Positions 10,809-19,410 of a DNA stretch of 28,647 nucleotides are shown here, piece after piece. The DNA is from Pigoraptor chileana (lineage: Eukaryota > Opisthokonta > Filasterea). The notes under the pieces are model-generated. The model saw only the letters and a list, made by a program, of their open reading frames with translations, was not told the origin of the DNA and did not search any database. Numbering within the stretch: the stretch's first letter is position 1; the number at the start of each line of letters is the position of its first letter. The position numbers and the translations under genes are program-made. The DNA is taken from assembly GCA_943704495.1 (NCBI GenBank), contig CALSCR010003315.1, positions 1 to 28,647 on the forward strand, given 5' to 3'.

Positions 10809-13025
10809 ATGGGCTGCGGTGCCTCGCAGTTGGACACGGGAGCCGTCGACCCAACGGTATGCTACAATTGAACCTCCGTCCGTAGGTTATTAACCACCCC
10901 GAAAGCTTTAAACACTTTGGGATAAGTTGAGCATTGGTGTCTGACTTTGTAACTCAATTTGCACCTCGCAGGAGACTGGCCCGTTCCCTTCTGGAAATCG
11001 TCAACCTAAACACACTTCTGATTTGCCCGTCGACTCGCCAGTCAAACGACCGCGCGAACGCCCAAGTTCAGGAGCGTCCGCGCGTAGCTCACACTCGCAA
11101 AGACGACAGTCAGGGGCCGGTCAGGACCACGACCGAAGTCTTGACATAGACGCTAAAGAATTGAGAGAACGCAAGGATAGTCGAACAAATGGCCGGCATT
11201 CGCATTCAGAGGGAGAAGATGCAGAAGAAGAACGCAACACAGGACCCGTTCCGGTCATCGATGAGCCAGATATGGGGACTGTTGCGCACTCTCGCCCGGC
11301 ATCCGCATTCGACTACTCGCGCGGACCTGTCGTGGAAGAGTACCTTGTCGATGACATTCGGTTGCCAATCAAGGGTGAGTGAGTGAGCTTCACAGAACTC
11401 CTTCCTCCTTCTATATCGGAGGATGGAAGGAGGCTTGTATCGCATGTCGCATGTTCGCCCTTTCGTTTGGGGTTTGTTCTCAATTGGAATTTGAACCTTG
11501 CATTCTTGCAGTCATGATTCACATCAAGCCGGAGACTCGCGGGGAACGGCAACAGGGGGCGCCAAACGGCGACGCGGTTGCAAATGGGCTCATGGGACGA
11601 ATATTTGCAGCAGCACGGGAGATGCAAGCGCATGATGATGATGCTACAAAGAAAGCTGTGGCTGTGGAAGCGCTTGCTCTTGTCAAGGTGTGTTATGTTC
11701 GTTGTTCACGGCGTGGTACCCTTTTAACTGTATTCTTGATGACGAACAATTTGGAGACAAACAAGACAATTTGAGTAGGGTGTTTTGACAACTGCAGTCA
11801 GTCACTGACATCCTACTTTTTTTCTCTCGCTCTCTCTCTCTCTCTTCCTGTCTTGACGCTAGTACTATTACGCTGCGGAAGATTTTCTCGCCGCCGAAAA
11901 AGTTTTACGAAACATCATTCCACTCGTCCAGAACAATCCTCTCGCTCTGTCTCAGTTGCGAGAGGCCGTGTTATACTGGAATGCACTCGATGAGTTTCGG
12001 CGGATGCGTGCAAAACACCGGGTCAATGCACAGAGCCTCCGCGAATGGGAGATCCGCAAAAAATCGGAAGAGAGACCGCCACAGAACAATAGTAGCGAGG
12101 GAGATGGCGAGGATGACGATACCGACGTAATATTTGGGGGATCGCTTTCAAAGGATATGCCCGCATGGGATGCGGCTGTCGGCATGAATTCGATTGGTAC
12201 TGAAGAGGTTGGTGGCTGTGTTTATGCCCTTTTCCTGAATGGAAGGTAATCTGCATATTTAGTGCGTGTTGTGTTTTTATGTGGAGTCATGGGCAGAGCG
12301 CCTAAGTCTTACACGACCTTGTAGCTGTCGCCTTGCAAATATGGAAACGCCCACTGACCTTTGTGCATTTTTGGCGTTGTGTTGCCTTCCGCAGTCACTC
12401 TATCGCGCTGGACGTGAGAGTGACGAAAGTGCAGCTTCAACCTCAGATAAACCGTCCCTTGCTGCCATACTCAAGCGCACCGACGAGTGGATCGACGGTA
12501 TGTATTGTCAACACAAAATTTATATTCCTATTGGTAAACGTGCACGCTTATTTTACTTTTTATTGGCTAACTCTTATCACCTTGTATTTTAATTCTAGTA
12601 AGAAACTGATTGTGCTAATTTTCGTCTATCAAACAGCTGCGGATTGTATTGTGGGCTACAAGGAGGGTCTCAAGGACGTTTTTGCTGCGTTTACAAACGG
12701 TGGCTCTGATAAGGACAAGGAAACGGCTATCGGGCATGCACTTCGGGTAGCTAAGGTGTGTGCCGCTGTGTGCCCACTACTCTCAGTAGACTTTAATCAT
12801 GTCAGATTTTATTTTTGCTAATCTCGCTTGCCTGTCGTTCTTATTTTTTTTTCGCCTTCGCAGTCCCTTCAGACTCTCGGCCTGGATGTTGAGGCAGTTG
12901 CCGTCATGCGACAGTTTGGGAATGCCGTGCAAACTGCCCAACCAAAGCACTCAAAAGCTTCTCGCCGTCACTCCGGCCACAGACAGCCGGGACACATTGC
13001 AACCCCCATCGTTGTGGAAGACTGA
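10809..13025 (+). CDS. Predicted N-myristoylated protein of unknown function (MGCGAS start)
   Basis: Seven exons fit in phase: 10809-10856, 10972-11374, 11512-11687, 11863-12207, 12395-12497, 12637-12755 and 12864-13025 (451 aa). All junctions are GT-AG; the fourth donor (GTTGGT) is the weakest. The start MGCGASQLDTGAVDPT is a classic N-myristoylation signal with Cys3 available for palmitoylation, so the protein is probably membrane-tethered, as many ciliary and plasma-membrane proteins are. Residues 17-130 are disordered, rich in R, S, E, D and P. The remainder is helical: VEALALVK is followed by YYYAAEDFLAAEKVLRNIIP, and a C-terminal helical part contains AAILKRTDEWID and GYKEGLKDVFAAF. I do not recognise a family. 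The helical pairs may be a repeat scaffold. Intron 4 contains a copy of the dispersed repeat. Confidence 0.82.
12281..12322 (+). repeat. Short dispersed repeat copy in intron 4 of the MGCGAS gene
   Basis: GTGGAGTCATGGGCAGAGCG followed by CCTAAGTCTTACACGAC matches the first 35 to 40 bp of the family core with small deletions. The CT-rich tail seen in other copies is absent. Confidence 0.7.
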
Positions 13026-13496
13026 CCACGCAATAGCATTTGTATATATTGTATATATCCCAAGTAATATGAAAATAATAATAATATCAGCTGTTTTTGC
13101 TTTTTGTCTATGAACTGTTGGGATCAGCTATGGTTACACCAAGGGCAAGTGCTAATTGTTGTAACAGGCTCCACCCTGTCAATTCCCACTTTTCTACTAT
13201 ACAGCTATTTTGATGATGTCATTAGCCTCCCAGTCAAAATGAAAATTCCATCACGGACTAACAGGTATCGCATCTGGATCGGTACAAACTGCAATACACA
13301 ATTCTGGAGTCCTAATTATTAAGCAGCGGGCTGATCTTCCCGCGTCACAAGAGAAATTCACACAAAAGGATGCACAAAAATAATTGTCAATTCAATACAA
13401 ATTCCATAGAGATGATAATATGAGCCAAAATATACCCAAAACCCCACTGCTGATTTGATTGCCCCTCAATTTGTCAATGTCCTGTGGAGTAGTGTT

Positions 13497-13553
13497 GTGG
13501 TGTGTGCGTGTGTGTGCGTGTATGTGTGTTGTGTGTGTGTGTGTGTGTGTGTC
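13497..13553. repeat. (GT)n-rich microsatellite upstream of CDO1
   Basis: Interrupted GT repeat with CGTG units, about 150 to 210 bp before the CDO1 start codon and upstream of the candidate TATA box. Confidence 0.9.
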
Positions 13554-13618
13554 TGGGCATCGCACAACGTATTCACACTCACACAACACGCAGAGATGCA
13601 TGGAAGGAATTTAGTGGG

Positions 13619-13631
13619 TATATATATAATA
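13619..13631 (+). promoter_or_regulatory. Candidate TATA box of the cysteine dioxygenase gene
   Basis: TATATATATAAT lies about 75 to 85 bp before the ATG at 13706, a plausible distance for a TATA box with a short 5' leader. Only the sequence supports it; no start site is known. Confidence 0.45.
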
Positions 13632-13705
13632 GTCAGCAACGCTGCCGAGATCTTCAGACCATTCAAAAGCACAAAGGCAGAGCAGAGCGACGCAAACTAA
13701 TCAAA

Positions 13706-14544
13706 ATGGAATCACCCAGGACTGTGGACGCGCCCAAAGACATGGAGGAGCTTATTGCCCGTCTCAGTGATCTTTTGGATGGAGACGAAGCAGATGTCGA
13801 TGAGGTTATGGCAGTCATGGAGGCTTACAAGAGCAACAGCAAAGACTGGGAAAAGTACGCCCATTTTGATCCCCACCGCTACACGCGCAACTTTGTCGAC
13901 AACGGCAACGGCAAATTCAATCTTCTCGTCCTTGCATGGAGCGAGGGCCAGTCGAGGTAAGGAGAAAATAAGTGCAAATTCAGTTGCAAAGCCTCTTGTG
14001 CTCAAATGCACGCGGTGAAACGGCGCAATGCGCTTACCCAAATTTGTTTTGCTTTGTTTTGCAGCTCGGTGCACGATCATGCTGGCAGCCATTGCATCAT
14101 GAAGATTCTCGATGGGGAAATCCGTGAGACCCTTTACGACCCTCCCAAGGACGGCGTCCCTCTCAATGCCACGCGCGTTCTTGACTACAAGCGCGACCAG
14201 GTCACATATATTCATGGTAAGTGTGTGCACTTTTGTGTCGGTTTCTCGCGTGATTTTTCGTTGAATGCTCAATTTTTCTGCAAATGGATTCTAATTATCT
14301 CTACTCGTTGCGAATGCTGTCCATTATTGCAGACAAAATCGGTCTTCATCGTGTTGAGAACGTCAGCCATACCAAGGGCGCCCTCTCACTTCATCTCTAC
14401 TCGCCACCTTTTGAGTTCTGCAAGACGTTCGATGAGGCGACAGGAAGGTGCAAGGCATCTCCAAAGGTCACTTTTTTCTCTAAAAAGGGCGAGATCGTCG
14501 AATATCGCAATGGGACTCAGCACTGCTCTGCCAGCGACAAGTAG
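13706..14544 (+). CDS. CDO1: Cysteine dioxygenase type I
   Basis: Three exons, 13706-13956, 14065-14216 and 14333-14544 (204 aa, close to the 200 aa of the animal enzyme). The enzyme oxidises cysteine with O2 to cysteine sulfinate, the entry to taurine and sulfate, in the cytosol. The three iron-binding histidines are present: H87 and H89 in SVHDHAGSHC and H140 in IGLHRVENVSHT. So are Arg61 (RYTRN) and Tyr59 for substrate binding, Tyr157 in SLHLYSPPF, and Cys94, the partner of the Cys-Tyr crosslink that activates animal CDO. The start has a good context (TCAAAATGG). Introns are GTAAGG...GCAG and GTAAGT...GCAG. The next gene, tail to tail 333 bp away, encodes an LRRC58 homologue, a likely regulator of this enzyme's stability (see findings). 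A candidate AATAAA occurs at 14749-14754. Confidence 0.97.
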
Positions 14545-14877
14545 ACATCGTCCGGCTTTATACCGAAAATCGTTTGCGTTTGCCGCGTTGCGCTGCGTTT
14601 GCCTTTGCCTTTGCTTTGCGTTGTGACACAATTACAATTAAAATTTTACGAACAAACCAAGCATTGTAAATTTGGTTCTTTTAGTGAGATATAGCACTGC
14701 CTTTGTCCAGCAAAGGGCCCGCCATTCCGAAGGTTAACTTGGCACCGAAATAAAAATAGGCGTGAATTCACGCACACGCAGCAACGGCAACGACCACGCA
14801 CGCAAATGCCGCATAATTATCATACATATATACATATACAAAGGCCCCAAACCGCGTCGAAGACCAAGAGATGACCC
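14545..14877. other. Convergent 3' spacer between CDO1 and the LRRC58-like gene
   Basis: The 333 bp between the two stop codons must hold both 3' ends. A plus-strand AATAAA at 14749-14754 would make the CDO1 transcript run over most of the spacer, so overlapping 3' ends are possible. The rest is a TGCCTTTGCCTTTGC-type stretch and AT-rich sequence; no gene. Confidence 0.5.
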
Positions 14878-15924
14878 TTAAAAGTCGTCGTCCTCGGCAT
14901 TCGAAGGGCGCCACTGATCAAGAAGAACTTTGTTCACCAACGGAGACTCGCCATCACCGGCGCATCCACGCGTCGAGTTGTCGTGAGATGAGCACAAATA
15001 CTGCAGAAATGGAACGCGATACTTTCCGCAAAAATCGACAAATTCGACGCGGCGGACGCTGGCACTAAAGTAGACGCCCTTGCACGCAGGGTTTTCGCAA
15101 CGGCGTGCGGAATCAAGGTACGAGACGAGATTGCATGGGAGCGACGAGTTGCAGTACCCCACGGCGTTGTTCTTGATGGCACGCCCGCACAGCTCAAGCA
15201 GCGACGGAGGCGCGCTGGGCATATCCGCAGCGAATCGAGAAACAAGCGGGTTGCCGCGTATGCTGAGCTCGGTAAGACTGCGCAGATTAACAATCTCCGA
15301 AGGGAGCACCTCAATCCTGTTATTGTGCAGGTTAAGTGTCCTCAATGAGGTGAGTTTCACCATGTCCGCCGGAATACTTGTGATGCGGTTGTCTCCCAAA
15401 TATAGGACGGAAAGGCGTGACAGTGAAGACACTGAAGGCGAGATTTCCTCGATGCGATTGCCGCCGAGATAGAGCACCTCCAGGTGGACCAGAAGCGAAA
15501 CCTCGGGACGCACCGCCGACAACAAATTTGCGCCCAGATACAGCTTGCGCAACTGCGGAAGGCTGCAAATTGCGACAGGAATATCTTCAAGGAGATTTCC
15601 TGCAGCGTTGAGCGTCTCGAGTGAGGCGAGCTTTGCAAACGACGATGGCAAGTCACGCATGCGATTAGAGTTGAGATTCAGGCGCTGAAGCTCGGCGAGT
15701 TCCCCGAATTCATCGCAGAGGGACTCTATCCGATTCCCGCTCAAATTAACATCGCGAAGGCGGGTCAACGACGAAATTTCATGCGGAATATCCTTAATCT
15801 CGTTGTCGGCCAAATTCAAAACGCGAAGATTCGCGCAACGCAAAACCTCCAACGGAAACTCGGTAAGCATTCTTCCCGACAGGTCGATTTCCTCAAGGGT
15901 CGTGTCCACGTCAACGTGCGCCAT
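14878..15924 (-). CDS. LRRC58: LRRC58-like leucine-rich repeat protein, probable cullin-RING ligase substrate receptor
   Basis: Single exon, 348 aa, start context GCAAAGATGG. About ten 23-residue leucine-rich repeats (residues 11-230, consensus L-x2-L-x-L-x2-N-x-I-x2-I/L-P) are followed by a C-terminal domain. That domain carries the signature I associate with LRRC58: SLLELCGRAI (241-250), LPCNLVSYL (262-270), RRCENPACKGVYF (274-286) and VEFVDFCGKYRVPFLQYLC (293-311), with Cys276, 281, 299 and 311 as likely zinc ligands. Residues 241-250 match the elongin B/C BC-box pattern (S-L-x3-C-x3-I), and 262-270 resemble the cullin-box half (LP...L..YL) of a SOCS box, which is direct sequence support for an E3 substrate-receptor role. 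The neighbour is CDO1, which I recall as the reported substrate of the human protein. Human LRRC58 is of similar size (about 370 aa). Confidence 0.93.
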   Translation of the reverse strand: MAHVDVDTTLEEIDLSGRMLTEFPLEVLRCANLRVLNLADNEIKDIPHEISSLTRLRDVNLSGNRIESLCDEFGELAELQRLNLNSNRMRDLPSSFAKLASLETLNAAGNLLEDIPVAICSLPQLRKLYLGANLLSAVRPEVSLLVHLEVLYLGGNRIEEISPSVSSLSRLSVLYLGDNRITSIPADMVKLTSLRTLNLHNNRIEVLPSEIVNLRSLTELSIRGNPLVSRFAADMPSAPPSLLELCGRAIKNNAVGYCNSSLPCNLVSYLDSARRCENPACKGVYFSASVRRVEFVDFCGKYRVPFLQYLCSSHDNSTRGCAGDGESPLVNKVLLDQWRPSNAEDDDF

Positions 15925-16874
15925 CTTTGCTAGTGGCCGCGCCAGTGAAACAAGCAGCGAATGACGCGACCCAAGAAAATCGTTTGTGAAATTGTAGCTT
16001 TGGAAGGCGAAATCCCAAAAGACGTTTCACAAAATAAAATGATCACAATCGATATTGGAAATTGTAGCTAAGGATAAAATTTTAAGAAAAACTAATCACG
16101 CATAGAGCGTTTATGCAGTGGTACATAATGTGTGAAACTTTTACAATCTTTTACAAAGGAGTGTGGGGAGCAGTAGTGTCGGAGGAAACGGAGAAGGCAA
16201 CATACAACACACACCATGACACACACACCGATCGATCACGCCGCGACAACAGCGGCCCAATCAGCGACAAGCAAAGTCAGCTGCCATAGTGGAAGTATGA
16301 ACACGACTATTCACGACAAATCACTACATACCATTCACGTATCAGTTAAGTTATAACATCAATACATTACAATTTGTATATCTCTCCGATTGATTACTAT
16401 AGCTATGTATAGCGCATCTTCCCCAGCCATCCTCGCACTATCACGGGAGTCACCCCGGTCATGCTTGCACGCAATCTTCCCGTGCTCCCATTGGTGGAGG
16501 CGGAATTTCCGCTTTCATTCGTTCACTCGGTGTTTTTTTTGTGTTTTGGTGTTTTTTCATTTTTCATTCGCCGAGTTCTCGTTTCAAATTCACTGCATTC
16601 GAACATACAGTGTGGGGTTTCAGGTGCTATTCCGAAACCTCGCCTGAAACGCCCAACGCAACGATAAGGGGATTCGCCCCCCTGGTTGTAATCATCTCGG
16701 TGAGACTGTGCAACTTTCCAAAAAATGTGAGACAGATGGCAATGTTCTTGGAGTGCTTGCCATACTGATGCATCGCACCCTTACGCGTCTTCAGTAAAAG
16801 ACTGCTTTCTCGATTCAGCCGTGTGTCGTTTCAGGGCTGTGCGGGGCGGCTTCAGTATTTGTGTTTGGTCATAA
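15925..16874. other. Spacer upstream of the LRRC58-like gene and downstream of SVIP
   Basis: No gene is supported in 950 bp. It presumably holds the LRRC58-like promoter (minus strand) and the SVIP 3' end. An 8-bp inverted repeat (GTTTCAGG at 16617-16624 with CCTGAAAC at 16643-16650) is the only structure noted. Plus-strand open frames at 16390-16770 are Phe/Ser-rich and lack family resemblance. Confidence 0.55.
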
Positions 16875-17364
16875 TCAACCGACTTGCCACTGGGGAAAAT
16901 GGAGCCATAAAGAAACATAGAATGAGGAATCCTTGTGATATTCGCCGATTTACCCATGAAGGGCACTACTATGGGTTTTGAGGATCCCTTTACCCACTTC
17001 AGCTTTTCGCTAGTCCTATTCCATCATCTTTGGTTGAACTCACCTTCAAGCCACCTTCAGTGGCAGGTGCGGATGCATTCGCGGCGGACGCCTCGTGTCT
17101 CTGCGCTCTGGCTTTTGCGCCGGCGGGATCCTTCAATCCTCGCGCTTGTTGCTCTGCTGCTCTCCTCTCGGCAGCTTCCGCTTGCATACGCCGTCGTGAT
17201 TCCTGGGGCATAGGGTTTACAGAACCAGTGCCATGTTAGCTTATGCCAGCTCTAGTTCTGTCGTCAATGTCGTGTTGTGGCTCTCAATCGTATCTGTGGT
17301 ATTTTGTACCCACAGGGTCGGGCGCTACAGTCGTTTCAGATTGCTTTCCACAGCACGATCCCAT
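16875..17364 (-). CDS. SVIP: SVIP-like small p97/VCP-interacting protein
   Basis: Three small minus-strand exons, 17364-17314, 17202-17044 and 16889-16875, encode 74 aa (human SVIP 77 aa). All junctions are phase 0 with GTGGGT...CCCCAG and GTGAGT...CCCCAG borders. SVIP is a lipid-anchored adaptor that binds p97/VCP and modulates ER-associated degradation and lysosome function. Residues 1-17 (MGSCCGKQSETTVAPDP) give an N-myristoylation signal with two palmitoylatable cysteines, like MGLCFPC in human SVIP. The middle exon carries the VCP-interacting motif RRRMQAEAAERRAAEQQARG, matching AEAAERRQKEAASRG in human. The end PATEGGLK joined to WQVG matches PPEGGLRWTVS. The 4-codon last exon is short but its sequence and phase are what the family predicts. 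It is divergent from GILT with a 358-bp shared upstream region. Confidence 0.87.
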
Positions 17365-17722
17365 CCTGAACTATCATTGGAAATAGAGGCTTGAGTCTCA
17401 TATGTGATAAGTAGAGCTGAGCGAATGAAAGAACGGCAAACAAATTTCGTTTTTGTTTGTGTTACATGTGCAGCAAAGGGTACTTGATCCCAGAATTTGC
17501 GGAATGTTCGCATCTCAAGCTTAGTGCGTCACCAGATGCATCTGACGTCAAGTTTGTGTTGGCTCTGATTGGTTCGTTTTGGGAATACACAATCATATGA
17601 CACATGAACGGCTTCCCGCCAACCAACTCAGCAAACCAGGGTCGCATAAAAGAGCATCCGACTTCATCAAGTACTTCTTACGTTTTCAGTTATTGTTCCT
17701 ATTTCTTGTTTTCTCTCTGAAA
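17365..17722. promoter_or_regulatory. Bidirectional promoter region between SVIP (-) and GILT (+)
   Basis: The 358 bp between the two start codons contain a perfect palindromic bZIP site TGACGTCA at 17543-17550. An inverted CCAAT motif (CTGATTGG, 17565-17572) lies 14 bp beyond it. A TATA-like CATAAAA at 17645-17651 sits about 75 bp before the GILT ATG. CCAAT plus CRE/ATF6-type sites are typical of stress-responsive promoters in animals; that a bZIP factor works here is inference. Confidence 0.5.
17543..17550. promoter_or_regulatory. CRE/ATF-type palindrome TGACGTCA
   Basis: Perfect 8-bp palindrome, the core recognised by CREB/ATF bZIP dimers, 173 bp before the GILT ATG and about 180 bp before the SVIP ATG on the other strand. 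A second perfect copy in the window lies upstream of the SR-protein gene (19032-19039). Confidence 0.45.
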
Positions 17723-18509
17723 ATGAAGTTTGCTGCTCTCATCTTTGTCCTCGCCCTCCTTTCTGGTGGTGCGCGTGCTGCAGACAAGGTCTCGGTTGCC
17801 CTTTATTACGAATCTTTGGCGAGTAGAGTTAAAAACTTGATCTAATCTTTTCTTGCAAATGAACCTACGTGGCTGAAATAGAACCGTAGATTGCCTATTC
17901 GATAGAATCTTGCTCTGTGCTTTGATCTCTGGGTTGTTAATGAGTGTGTTTTGTATTGTTTGCAGTGCCCCTACTGCGAGGCGTTCATCACCGGACCTCT
18001 TCTCGCTGCGTGGCAAGCTGCCGACATCCAGGACATCATGGAGCTCTCTCTTTTCCCCTATGGAAATGCTAAGGAGGCCGCCCAGGGGTCATCTTATACC
18101 TACACTTGCCAGCACGGAGAAAACGAGTGCATTGGAAATGTGATCGAGGTATGTGTTGTCCATCCATTGCTCGCTCTCTTTATTCTGTGCGAAGGCTTTA
18201 CCATGTGTGCTTCCTGTTTCCATTTTATTCATTGTCTTTTTCTTGATTACTCCGTTGCACGAGTAGACTTGCGCCATTAGCATCATCAAGGACATCAGTG
18301 TGTATTACCCATTCATTGAGTGCCTGGAGAGCAGCGGAACTCCTTACTCGAACACGACTGCCGCATCGTGCGCAAAGACAGTTGGTGTCGATTATACCCC
18401 CATCGCCGCCTGTGCCGCAGATGATGACGGTGTCCAGCTTGAGCATCAGATGGCCCAAGCTACTGCCGCTCTTAACCCCGCGCACCAGTAAGTGCATTAT
18501 ATCTACGTT

Positions 18510-18546
<37 letters not shown>

Positions 18547-18786
18547 ATAATCCATGTGTTCCCAGCGAGCTGTCAAATTAATTGGAACTTTTCATTTGCC
18601 TCTGTGTTTTGCCTTTGCCATAGATACGTTCCGTGGATTGTCATCAACGGCGTCCACACTGACGATCTCCAAGATAAGGCCCAGGACAACCTCATTGCTG
18701 TTGTCTGCGATCAGTACCAGGGCACCAAGCCCGCCTCGTGCTCATCGTACATCAAGCCCACTCGTCGCGTGTCGTTCAACAACTAA
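17723..18786 (+). CDS. GILT-family lysosomal thiol reductase
   Basis: Four exons, 17723-17818, 17966-18148, 18267-18487 and 18624-18786 (220 aa). GILT (gamma-interferon-inducible lysosomal thiol reductase, IFI30 family) reduces disulfides of proteins in the lysosome using cysteine as reductant. Residues 1-20 are a signal peptide (MKFAALIFVLALLSGGARA, small residues before the cut). The active site C33PYC36 follows VALYYESL, and the family signature CQHGENECIGNVIETC is intact. Further conserved blocks are LFPYGNAKE, QLEHQMAQATAALNPAHQYV and PWIVING, plus paired cysteines near the C-terminus. The first intron must use a GC donor (TTTG/GCGAGT), because only that joins YESL directly to CPYC in phase; the other introns are GT-AG. 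It is divergent from SVIP. Confidence 0.96.
18509..18546. repeat. (TA)n(TG)n compound microsatellite in GILT intron 3
   Basis: An AT dinucleotide run passes directly into a GT run just after the donor GTAAGT. It is intronic and noncoding. Confidence 0.95.
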
Positions 18787-19410
18787 GCAAACTGAGTGTC
18801 AGTCGATATGAGTTGACCAATGATCATGCGGCTGTGTTTTTATTGCGCCGCCCCAATGAAAGTGCCATTTGTTACTCAATATGTCTTCTCAGGGGTTTGT
18901 ATGATCTTTTGACGGTCAGCGTGGTGCGACAATAGACCATTTGGGGTGATAGGATGAAGCGACGCATCTTTTCTTCTTCCTCCTTGCATGTATGTTGCAG
19001 GGCCAGTACTAAAACTTTAGTGAAACTTTGGTGACGTCATAGAGAATAATAGCGTCATTTTGCAACCGCACCACGTGCCCACTGGGGATACTTTAATTGA
19101 TTTGGGCGACCGCAAAATTAACCCGTTTTCCCTCAATTTCAGATTAAATCCTCCCGAGCATTTGGGGGAGCGCTGTCCAATATATGCGTGACGCGTGCGA
19201 ACTCACCGAACGGTCAGACACAAAGTGTGCATCTGGTGTGATGTGCGGCGGGCATCTTCTCTTTTGTCGACGCTGCTGCACCGCTTGTGACCCTCTCATT
19301 TCCACGATAAAACAAAAGTCATTCCGCATTGCTGGCTGTGCTGTTTGTTTTTTCATTCGCCATACGATTGACTCTAGGGGGTGCGGTCCGCCTTCAAAAG
19401 CGAGAGAAAG
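18787..19410. other. Spacer between GILT and the SR-protein gene
   Basis: No gene is supported. A second TGACGTCA palindrome occurs at 19032-19039, within an otherwise AT-rich stretch (19010-19060) about 370 bp before the SR-protein ATG. The rest shows nothing recognisable. Confidence 0.55.
19032..19039. promoter_or_regulatory. CRE/ATF-type palindrome TGACGTCA upstream of the SR gene
   Basis: Perfect palindrome within GGTGACGTCATAG, 372 bp before the ATG at 19411. An 8-mer is expected by chance about once per 65 kb, so two in 1.5 kb is mildly notable. Confidence 0.35.

Larger units (their letters stand above)
13026..13705. other. Spacer upstream of cysteine dioxygenase
   Basis: No gene is supported. 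The spacer contains AT-rich sequence just after the upstream stop, a (GT)n-rich block at 13497-13553, and a TATA-like element at 13619-13631. Confidence 0.6.

Noticed and set aside
16390-16768. Phe/Ser-rich plus-strand frames
   Set aside because: T-rich composition, no family resemblance and no splice context that links them to a gene.
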